Shown here one piece after another: positions 32,093 to 42,114 of a stretch of 64,000 nucleotides of DNA (position 1 is its first letter; every line of letters starts with the position of its first letter). The DNA is from Strigamia acuminata (taxonomy: Eukaryota; Arthropoda; Chilopoda; Geophilomorpha; Linotaeniidae), in NCBI GenBank assembly GCA_949358305.1, contig OX442314.1, forward strand, positions 23,739,060 to 23,803,059. Direction: 5' to 3'. The position numbers and the translations under genes were made by a program. The notes beneath the pieces were generated by a model. That model searched no databases, was not told the DNA's origin, and saw nothing but the letters and a program-made list of their open reading frames with translations.

Positions 32093-35000
32093 ATGCATTC
32101 TATCTACTTTATCGTTTTTCTTTCCGGTTTTATATATCAATCTGAAGTAATTAAATTATAATTTTTCAAAAATATTACTCCGTATTATATTATTATTTTC
32201 ATTTTTCTAAATTTAGCCAAAAACAAAGAAGTTAAAATTGCCAGTGAGTACATAATTAATATACAAGAAAAATTTAATGATTACAATAGACATATTATAC
32301 ATGTTTTTAGTTGTGGGCAATTTTGGCAGATAATAGCAGGATTGATGAGAATGGGTTTCGAATTTGGGAAAAAGATATTGTTTTCCATGGAATGAAGAAA
32401 GAGGATGATTTATTTGGAAAAACTGCACGCAAAGACCTTCTGTCCAGATGGCCTCTAGGAATCATTCCTTACAAGATAGGTCCATCCTGTAAGATTTAAA
32501 ACACCAATTTATAGTGATATTTTAATGGCAATAAATTCAAACAATGAAACACATGATTAAAAATGCGAGGACACTACACACCTAGATGATTTTTGTCTTT
32601 TCGAAAAGGAATGCGTAAGCTCACGGTCCCTACCTGCCACTAACTTGGATTTGTTACCATACTGATCAATTAACTTAGATTGAAAATATTTTCTCGAGTT
32701 AATTCAGTCACGCTCATTATTTTTTAAAATTATTTTAGTAGACCACAAAGATAGTAAAAGTGCTATTATGGAAGCCATGCAATTGTGGATGGATAATACT
32801 TGTGTTAAATTTTCATATTCACCGACTATAAGTCGTCGTCCACACTTAGTGATAAAGCATACGGGAAGTGGGTAAATTTTACTCCAATTTTACTCTAGAG
32901 TTTTTATTTATATTATCTCTTATTCTAGATGCAATTCTTGGGTTGGTATCTATGAACCAACTACCATCGTTCAGACTCTATCACTTGATTACCCTGATTG
33001 TGCAACATCAGTAAGTAAAATTATGCTCTGGCTCATCATAATAGTGCAACTTTTTCCTATTGGCTGAGCCATTTCACTGGTGTAGTTATACATAAAAGTA
33101 GGCCAAAATACATGTTTAGTGCTTGCCAGACAAAACAACCAATCAAAAAATTCAAAAATTGCCTGCTTTTTCAATAAACTGAACAAAGACGTATTTTGAA
33201 AAAAGAACAGCATAAAAAATTGTTTTAAAATTTTTAAAATCATTTTATTGTAAAAACAAATCAATTTACATCATTTCAACCATTACAATAATCAAACAAA
33301 TTAAAAACAGAACAAAACTACTTTTTCTGGTGGTAATATAAAGGCAACACTTAAGGAGTAAACAGGCTTGGCTAATAGGAAAAAGTTGCACTCTTATGAT
33401 TGGCCAGAGTATAACCTACTAACTGAAGAAATTAGCAAATCTGAGAAATTGAGCGATAAGATTATAAAAACACCATTTGCCCAGTGATTGGCAGATGTCC
33501 ATGTCTTTGATAAGACGGCAAAGAATAAGAAGCAACTGTGGGATGTCCCGAGAATGAGCCCAAAAATGACCTGCTGTATCGCAAAATCAGAAAACTCAAA
33601 CCCGACTTCTTGTATTTGCAGGTACCAGTTGTAACACATGAATTAGGCCATGCTATTGGATTATGGCACGAACAAGATCGCGCGGACCGTGACACTCACT
33701 TGAAAGTTTACAAGAAAAACATGGGTAAAAACAAAGTGCTTTTCGAAGTTGGCAAAGATGATGTAATAAATTATGACGTACCATACGATTATTCATCAAT
33801 TATGCAATATACACCTGACGTAAGTTATGTATAAACCAGGGATTCCCAAACTTTTTCTGTTCACGGCGCACATATTGTTTCGAGATTTTTTCCCAGCTCC
33901 CAGAGTCAAACCATATATACTCCAATCCGATACAACGTGGTCCTAACTCCTATTGGTTGAGCCGTCTCACTGGTGTAGTGGCACAAAAAAGTAGCCCGTA
34001 ACACCAGAATGGTAATCTAACTAGACAAAACAACCAAATCTAAACCTTTGTTTACCCCCGGAAAGAAACAAACAAACTACCGGTATGCTAACATTGATTG
34101 ATTAAAAGGGGAAAAAGCTTATTTTAGCAAATAAAACAAATATTTTATTACCAAATAAATAAAATCCATCATTCTAATCACTTTTTACACTGAAATTCAT
34201 TGAAAATAAACAGAACTACTTTTCTGCGTAGTAGAGCACCGTCCACAGTTAGGCATAATCTGGCTCAACCAATAGCTTGATATAGTTTGGGAACCACTAG
34301 TTTAAACCAATAGAATTAACTTTTACTTTCTGAAAATTTGATTTATATTTTATTTTGAAATAGACTTTTTCAAGTAATGGTAAACTTATTCTTGTTCCGA
34401 AAGATCCAATGGCATTCCCGTTAATGGGAAATTCAAAAACGATTACACATCTCGATTATAAATTGGTCAATAGAATGTACAACTGTTCTGGTGCATAGTT
34501 TAGTATGTTTGAAAAATATTGCTAAAAAGATATTTTTTTCTTGGAATTTCAGTCAAATGCCAGCCTCGACTTTCTTGTCAAAATGGTGGATACAATGCAT
34601 GGAATATTAAAAAGGGCTGTCGATGTGAATGCCCTCCTGGATTTAATGGTTCCAAGTGCGAAACCAAAGTAGATGTTGGTATGATTGGGCTCACATCATA
34701 CTTATCAAGTCTTCGCTGCAGCTATATAAATTAGAGCAAAAATTGTTTTTTCAGCACCTCGTTGCGGTGGAAAAATTACAACTCCAACACGGTTTCAAAG
34801 TCCTAACTACCCCCAGAACCATCCTGCAGACATGCAATGTGCTTGGCTAATTGAGGTAATTTTTATGTTGATTAAGGCATTCTTTGTACCATTTTTCGGG
34901 AGATCGTACAACATTAACTGTCAATTTTATAAATTAATTACACAACATACCGGTTTACATCTTACTAATAACAGATGCGGTGTAATTAATAGTGTATTTT

Positions 35001-35476
35001 AATGACATTGATGATGCTCTTAAACTTTAAGAGCGCCATTAATGTCAATAAAATCACTCTATTAATTACAAAAAAGAAGGTGCGCATTGAGATAGATGTT
35101 TTTATAGATACGGTCTAAGATGTTATTCGTTTTACTACAGCCTCCTCGTGGCAAACTCCTTTCACTCTTCTTCCACGATTTCAACCTCATGAAACGTTCA
35201 GGAAAAGAAAATAAATGTTTCTGGAGCGGTTTACGTATAAGAAATGGAGATCTATTGAGTGATGATCCTGGCACAATGTGAGAATTAATACCAAATTCAA
35301 TGGAAGCAAATTGTTATTGAACTAATATCATTAATTTTTATTTATTATTTTATAGACACTGCGATAATGAACTTCATCAAAAAACAGTTGCAGGTAAAGG
35401 TGATCACACGCTTCTTATCCTCACCTCATCATATAACCAGGCAAAAGGTCTTGATGTATCCGTTAATTTTGTGTAA
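32093..35476 (+). CDS. Secreted astacin metalloprotease G, 11 exons, intact
   Basis: Exons: 32093-32146, 32217-32243, 32311-32488, 32739-32871, 32929-33010, 33622-33819, 34364-34490, 34553-34678, 34755-34855, 35141-35277, 35356-35476. They total 1284 nt, 427 residues, with all junctions in phase. The zinc site is HELGHAIGLWHEQDRADRD and the Met-turn SIMQY. The EGF and CUB cysteines are present. The EGF has NAWN where the others have ATWN. Closest to gene E by shared exon 7, CUB and intron 9 features. Introns 5 and 6 carry transposons. The signal peptide MHSIYFIVFLSGFIYQ resembles gene B more than E, so the 5' and 3' halves may have different histories. Confidence 0.91.
33022..33413. mobile_element. 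Foldback MITE with ~48-bp inverted ends in intron 5 of gene G
   Basis: TATGCTCTGGCTCATCATAA at the left is matched by TTATGATTGGCCAGAGTATA at the right, with AGTGCAACTTTTTCCTATT just inside both ends. Internal motifs (CTATTGGCTGAGCC, CACTGGTGTAG) recur in the hAT-like element of intron 6 and near 57.0-57.4 kb. Confidence 0.8.
33837..34299. mobile_element. hAT-like MITE in intron 6 of gene G
   Basis: The ends are CAGGGATTCCCAAACTTTTT and AGTTTGGGAACCACTA. The flanking 8-mers are GTATAAAC and GTTTAAAC, an 8-bp target duplication with one change, which is the hAT signature. Confidence 0.8.
34985..35066. repeat. Short foldback in intron 9 of gene G, shared with gene E
   Basis: Same hairpin as 29686-29766, with GACATTGATGA and GAGCGCCATTAATGTCA preserved. 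Confidence 0.7.
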
Positions 35477-36504
35477 ATTTAAGAAGTTAGGTAAGAATAA
35501 ATAAGAAATGAAGAAGGATAAAATTTGTTTGATAAGCGACTGATGTCATATTTTTTCACAACTCCCTTTATGGCTGATAAACGACGCAATTCAAGCTTTT
35601 GAAAAATAGCAAACTGTTGTAGTACATTTAAAAAAAATATTTTTACAGACCTCGCTTTCTTTTATTGTTTTTCACGTAAAACTACATCTAGCGGATAATC
35701 TTCTAAACGGAAATGGAACCAGAGCCAGCAACGGAAATGGTGACCAGCATCAATTCGAATTGCTAGGAATTTCCAATGCCACAATGGAAAACAATTTTCA
35801 TCAAGAGATAATTTCCCGCCTACGCCGTTGCCAGTACCAATTGGTGGCAAATGATCACAAATTGAAATCAAAATAACAATAAACACACAACAAACAACGC
35901 CCTCCCCGCATAGTTCTACGTTATGGCACAGTTATTATTATTGTTTGTTCTTAACAATTAACTGCTTCAAAACGGCCCCTACATTTACAATCGTTACTAT
36001 TGTCGATCTAACATTAGCTGCATTCAAAAACTCTAAAACGTATGCAAAACTCGTTTCGTGTTTGTACGTGATATCATTCCCATTGAATAACAGAAATGTT
36101 TTGCATACGTTTTAGAGTTTTTGAATGCAGCTACTGCAAAATGGCTGCCAACAAGCTGCAAATTAAACGTGAAAACTCGTTACACAAGACAATAATTTAA
36201 GCTGTTTAGTTTTAGCCCGTTTAAACAATCATTTAAACAAAACTTCAAACTATCGTTTATGTGTTATTGAATACGCACGTATTCCACACCCACTCCAGTT
36301 ACTATTTAATATTACTATGATAACTTCTTACAATTTGTAGTGTTACTGTTATTTAGGCACAATAAACTTTTGTTATTATTATATAAAAAATTGTCTCCCT
36401 AATTTATTCTCAATCACAGGTATCAAAAGTCCACGATAAATACTGTCTGCCACCTTGGTTATCCGAGATGAGTAAGCCGGATCACGACAATCAAACTCTG
36501 TTCA
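35477..36504. other. Intergenic between genes G and H
   Basis: Contains sequence homologous to 25190-25350 (about 35700-35880) and a compact MITE at 36016-36132. No gene is seen. Confidence 0.4.
36016..36132. mobile_element. 117-bp MITE with 35-bp perfect inverted ends
   Basis: AGCTGCATTCAAAAACTCTA and onward to TATGCAAAAC is repeated as an exact complement at the other end, with about 47 bp between. It is bracketed by T/A. One end of a related copy lies at 50880-50922. Confidence 0.85.
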
Positions 36505-36685
36505 CGATGAAACTTGAGAAACACATCCTGCTCAGCCAGACCACCTGATAAAACAATCTATTTTTATGACTTTTCCTTCGTAGACCAATTGTATACTTAT
36601 TCCATCAGTGTTAACAATGACTAAATATTCATACAAATCTCGTTATAAAAAAGCTAAAGTTCCTGACCACTTTCACACATTGACA
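36505..36685 (+). promoter_or_regulatory. Conserved upstream block of astacin gene H
   Basis: Contains GAAACACATCCTGCTCAGCC and TTTTTATGACTTTTC as in D and E, followed by TAAATATTCATACAAATCTC. Spacing to the ATG is nearly the same in all three genes. Confidence 0.55.
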
Positions 36686-39600
36686 ATGGGTCTTTTCTAC
36701 TCTATATTCGTAGTTATAATTTTCGGATTTATATATCAATCTGAAGTAAATTACTTATATATTTTTTTATTAAATATCATTACAATAATATTTTGATTTT
36801 TCCGAATTTAGTCAAAAAAAGCAGAGCAATTAAAATTGCCTGTAAGTACATACGAGAATTCATTTACACAGTAAATTGAACGATTACTGTACAGACATAG
36901 TGTATATTTCTTTTAGTTATGGGCAGTTATGGAGCGAAATAGCAAAATAGATAAGGATGGCTTTAGAGTCTGGGAAGAAGATATCGTCTTCCATGGAAAG
37001 ACTAAAAAGAGTGGTATAAATGAAAGAACTGCACGCAAAGACCCAAAGTCCAGGTGGCCTCAAGGACAAATCCCTTACAAGATACATCCATCGTGTAAGA
37101 TTTAAAACGATAAAACATGGTAATAAATTCAAACACACTGCGACAAGGTGCCCCACCCTTATACGACGTCACTGCCACTAACTTGAATTTGTTACCATAC
37201 CCGTCGATTAACTGAAATTGAGAATATTTTCTTAAGAGTTAATTTAGTCATGTTTATAGTTTTACAATAATTTTTAGTAGACCAAACAGAAAGTTTAAGT
37301 GCAATCAGTGCAGCTATGCAATTATGGATGGATAATACATGCGTTGAATTTACCAATTCACCAGATGTTCATGATCAACCGCACTTGGTGTTAAAGCAAA
37401 CGGGGACGGGGTAAATTTTACTACAATTTTACTCCAGAATTTCTATTTCTATTTATATCCTTTCATATTTCAGATGCAATTCTTGGATTGGTATCTATAC
37501 GGAAAATACTACCGAGCAGATTGTATCACTTGATTATCCTAATTGTGCAACATCAGTAAGTAATATTAATATAGGATTGTGAGGTTATTTTTTTTGGCAA
37601 GTGCGGTGCGGTTTCCGTAAAAAACCTCAATGCACGCGGTATATCTCAAAACCGCAAAAACCCAAAATTTCAAGAAAATAAAATCTAAAAACTCCAAAAT
37701 TCAGAAATAAAAAAATAAAAATTATTACATTTTTTTTTTTTAAATAAAATAAAATGAAATTTGCAGATTTGCGGTTTTCTGCGGTTTGCGGTTAATCGTG
37801 TTGCGGTTTTTTATAAAAACCGCAGTGCGATTTTGGAAAAAAAAAATCGCTGTGCGATATTTCGCACTCGTAAACAACCCTAAAAATGAGCATACATATC
37901 CGAGATATTGAGCCACAATACAAGTACATCCATGTCCTTTATAAGAAGGCAAAAATAAAAAAGAAATGGAATTCCTAGAAATCACTCCAAAAATAACCTG
38001 TAGCGGCTTATTCCTTTTATTTGCAGATACGAGTTGTAAGTCATGAATTAGGTCATGCTATTGGATTATGGCATGAGCAAGATCGCTTGGACCGCGATGA
38101 TTACTTAAAAATTTACACTGACAACATGGGAGAAAACAAACTGCGTTTCGAATCTGTCAAAGATATAATGACTTATGATGTACCATACGAATATAAATCA
38201 ATTATGCAATATGCACCGGATGTAAGTCAATAAACCAATTGAATTAACCTCTATTTTTTATCAAGATTTGATTTATTGTCACATTTATATTTTGAAATAG
38301 TCTTTTTCAAGTAATGGCAAACTTGTTCTTGTTCCGAAAGATCCAATGGCATACCCATTAATGGGAACTGCAGATAAGATGACCTTTCTCGATTACAAAT
38401 TGGTTAACAGAATGTACAACTGTACAGGTGCATATTTTAATATATTTGAAAAATATTCTTACCGGTAATATTTTTTCTTGGATTTTCAACAGATAAATGC
38501 CAGCATCCACCTTCTTGTCACAATGGTGGATACGCCACATGGAATAATAAAAAAGACTGTCGATGTGAATGTCCACCTGAATTTTCCGGTTCCAACTGCG
38601 AAACTAAAGTAGATGTCGGTATGATTGGGGTCACATCATACTCATCAAGTCTTCACTGCATCTATATAAATTAGAGCAAAAATTGTTTTTTTAGAACCTC
38701 CTTGCGGTGGAAAAATTAAAACTCCAACTCGGTTTCAAACGTCTAATTACCCCAAGAATTTTCCTGCAGATTTGCGATGTGCTTGGATAATTGAGGTAAG
38801 TTCTTTATGAATTAAAGCATTTGGTAAATACTTAAAATTCTGTAATCCTCTGTTTCATTTTGGGAGATCGTATAAACATTAATTGTTAATTTAAAAAAAA
38901 TTAAACAACATATGCACCGTCATTCAAGTAGAAACTCGCTATTACAAACAGGTTCGGGGAGGAAAAATAGTTCGTAATAACGAGTGTCGCGCTCAACTCG
39001 GTCTGTCGCTAATACGTGGTATGAGTCACTCTCTAATCTTGCAATACCGCTTTACTCAAGCGGTTACCCAAATAATGTAACACGGCAAGACAATGAAAAA
39101 GGTAAATATAATAAATGTATTTATTATACGGAAATATACAGTTAAAAGGGAATAAAATATATAAGGGAATAAAAAGGTAAAAGGAAAGGTGTGTGAAGTT
39201 GGCGGGAAACTGGTCGAGGTCGTCCTTTGTCGCTGTGGATCCAAGATGGCGTCCGCGTGGCAACGTGGTGTCGTCTTGGGCCGGCGTGGCAATGAATGGC
39301 GTCCTCGTCTCTCGTTTCTTGGTCGGTCCTTCGGGCTCACGCTGGTCGGGCGCGAGTGAATGCCTAAAAGGTCTTACTTCGGCTGTTGTCTAGGTTTTAG
39401 GGTTTTGTGTAGGTGTCCGGCGATCACACAGCGGCGGACGCTTGGTGGTTCCCGGCGATACACACAGCGGCGGGAACGCTCGTCGTGGTTACTGCAATTT
39501 AGGCTTGTGCGACCGTTTGTCTGCACAACTCGCTAAGTTGGAGTAGGTTTACTATTTCTAGCTGGCTTGCTAAAATAGTGTGGTAATCTTATTTCGCAGG

Positions 39601-40688
39601 TTACTCTGCGGAGGTTAACACAAATCAATCGTACTCACGTTGGAAGTCCCTTGTCCTAGGTCACTCCTGAAGTCTTTGTACTTAGGCTTGATCGTTTTAG
39701 GACGTTTGGCTTTTACGTGTATCTTGGTTGATTTTTGTGTTGGTTCTGCCCGCTCAGTGCAAGGCAAATTCCTTTGCACAAAGCGGGGGGGGTGACAGGT
39801 GACTAAAGCCACCCAATGGTGGAGAAGGCGAATCTCCCCCACTCCCCCAGGGCAGACGCCCGTCCATTGACTGGATGTCAATGCTCTGAGGGAAGGGAGG
39901 CGCGCGTGTGACTCCCCCTCTTTACCCGTATGTAGGCCACGAGAGAAACTCTTCGTGCCCCACCCCAGTCGGGTCACCACACGAGAATTCGTTATAGTGA
40001 AATGATAATGGGTGAAGTAAGGCAGGCAACCAACTAGTTGTTTACAATGAAGAATTTGGGGTGTTCACACCAATCTTGGATCTAAATCCCTAGTTTCAAA
40101 TGAGACCCAAAAGCTTGGTGTGAACATGGTATTACAACACACAGTAAAGAATTCTGTGTTGTAACTGTTTGATACAATGTAAAAAAGAAGTGCTTTTAGA
40201 AAAAAACATTGTTTAGGTCATGTGAATACTTTATTAATGAATACAGTATTAAAAAAAAAACATTATTTAGGTCATGTGAACACATTATTTTAAAAAAATT
40301 TAACAATTGTGGATTACACACTCCTGCGGTCTCCTTGTAAGATATTATTCGTTTTATTCAAGGCTCCTCCTGATAAATTGCCTTCACTCTACTTCCATGA
40401 TTTCAATCTCATGGGTCGTGGAGGAACTGAAAATAAGTGTTTCTGGAGTTCCTTACGCATAAAAAATGGAGATGCAATAAATGATGATCCTGGTAACGTG
40501 TAAGAATTAATACCAATATCAAGAAAAAGGAAATTGTTACCAATACTGTTCATTTTTTATTTACTAGACATTGCGCTAACGAACTTCACCACAATACAGT
40601 TGTAGGTAAAACTAATCAGGTGCTTCTTGTCTTCACCACAATGTATAACCATTCAAGAGGTTTTGATGTATCAGTTACATTTGTGTAA
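36686..40688 (+). CDS. Secreted astacin metalloprotease H, 11 exons, intact
   Basis: Exons: 36686-36745, 36812-36841, 36917-37094, 37278-37410, 37474-37555, 38027-38221, 38301-38427, 38493-38618, 38695-38795, 40363-40499, 40568-40688. They total 1290 nt, 429 residues, in phase. Exon 1 gives signal peptide MGLFYSIFVVIIFGFIY; an in-frame upstream ATG would lengthen it but would hide the signal peptide. The zinc site is HELGHAIGLWHEQDRLDRD, the Met-turn SIMQY. Exon 6 is one codon shorter than in the paralogs, in the loop before the Met-turn (KDIMTYD against KDDVMNYD-type). EGF and CUB cysteines are kept. Intron 9 is about 1.57 kb and carries a solo LTR on the opposite strand. Last gene of the cluster. 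Confidence 0.9.
37567..37890. mobile_element. Probable hAT-like MITE in intron 5 of gene H
   Basis: The left end TAGGATTGTGAGG...GTGCGGTGCGG and the reversed right end TTAGGGTTGTTTACGAGTGC are imperfect inverted repeats. The interior is rich in GCGGTTTT and AAAACCGC motifs. The target duplication was not resolved. Confidence 0.55.
39076..39981 (-). mobile_element. Solo LTR of a gypsy-type element in intron 9 of gene H
   Basis: On the minus strand it starts TGTGGTGACCCGACTGG and ends CCGTGTTACA. These are the same terminal pattern as the 3' LTR at 7402-8181, with AATAAA shortly before the end. It is GC-rich against its surroundings. No internal region is present, so it is probably a recombination product. 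The flanks (AATAA and CGAGA) do not match, so the target duplication is not supported. Confidence 0.7.
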
Positions 40689-41840
40689 ATGTGCAATAAA
40701 ATGTGTCAAATAAGCAACCCATCTCATATTTATTTCAAAACTCCCTTCATGACTTGAGAAATGACGTAATTTAATACTGTATCTATCCAAAAATTAATTT
40801 TTTACGCGCCGTTTTCTGTTTACAATACAGTAACTCCTCAACTTACGAACCAGTTCCGAATTCTTCTGAAGTCCAGCTAAGGTGTACAATGTGGAAAAAT
40901 TGTTCACCCTAATTAAAGAAACATTTTATCTTATTTTTTAATTATAAATTAATAAAGAATCATATTAAACAACATTTAACAACAATAAGAGCGAGGGTTT
41001 TGCGCTCAGCCTTGTCAGACACGTAAACTTAACATAAGTGTGGAAACTGACGGTTCCCAAAAAGACTACCCTAGTTTAGTTTACACGTTTGACCACTGTG
41101 GCACAGATGTAAATTCACCGCTGTGACCCATTTATGTTAATTCCTTCTTTGTCACAACAATAAAATTTTTGTAAATGTAACCAGCAAGGTGTGCTTTTCT
41201 TGCATCCTCCAACATCAAGTTAAATCCAACTCCATTCGCTGTTTTTAAGATAAGCTTCGAGAATTACAATATTTTAAGTCGCTGCGTGCATTGCCACACA
41301 GTTTGTATCTCTGAAAATTCTAGGAATTCGTTAGTTGAGGTGTTAATTAGGTTGGCTGTGAATGTGACACATCAAAGAGATTAATATATGCATAAAATTT
41401 TAATGAAACGATTGAACGACCGATTGAACTTTTTCCAAATTGTCTGATAGTGAGATTTGCAAATTTCAATGTCCATCTTGCAAATTTCACCATCAGGCCA
41501 AAGCCCATGAACCTATAAGAGTGATGAGGCAGAATACTAATACCATTTAATCTATTGTTGCGACTCTGGTAGCCAGTAGCAATGCTTACAAATTTAACAA
41601 AAATTGTCTTTCTCATTTTTAATTCATTACTAAAATATAAAATATAAAAATATTGCCAAAATAGAAAATAAACTTGTATACGGAAAAGGAAGATAACGAT
41701 TCACGACTACTGTTTTTTTTCTTTGCAATATTATGCCCGCCTTCTGTATGTTTGCAAAAAATCTTGCGGAAATGTTTACTACATTGAAGTAGTAAACATT
41801 GAATTTTAAATTAGATTTGAAGACACTCTTATTGATTAAA
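40689..41840. other. Intergenic between the astacin and DEG/ENaC clusters
   Basis: AT-rich. A minus-strand frame at 41347-41616 (89 codons) shows no domain I recognise. No element termini found. Confidence 0.35.
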
Positions 41841-41859
41841 TTTACATATCGATTGAATT

Positions 41860-42006
41860 CATACGCTCAAACCAGAAAACAAAAATTTTACATTAATATC
41901 TGTTGCATTTCCGGATGCAAATGCGCTGATAACTCATGTGTTACACATCTGTCAAGTAATAATGAAGAAAAGACGAAATCAAATTTTGAACCAGAAAAGC
42001 GTACCG
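41860..42006 (+). other. Probable 5' UTR exon of fused channel gene copy 1
   Basis: DNA ending at the donor CGTACCG|GTAAGT is shared with copy 2 (about 51060-51212). The reading frame is not conserved between the copies because of an indel, so it is better read as untranslated leader than as coding sequence. The left edge is not defined. Confidence 0.5.
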
Positions 42007-42114
42007 GTAAGTTGAAAAAGCTTTATTTTTTAAAAAAAAATTTCTCAATATTTAATTTTAATTACAATTACAATGAAAATTTTTTTTTAAATACTTAACC
42101 AGTTGCAATCAAAA

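Noticed and set aside
41347-41616. 89-codon minus-strand frame between the clusters
   Set aside because: No recognisable family and no splice structure; kept only as a note in the intergenic entry.
41799-42006. N-terminal coding exon of fused channel copy 1
   Set aside because: The corresponding DNA in copy 2 is shifted by an indel, so the reading frame is not conserved; it is better taken as 5' UTR.
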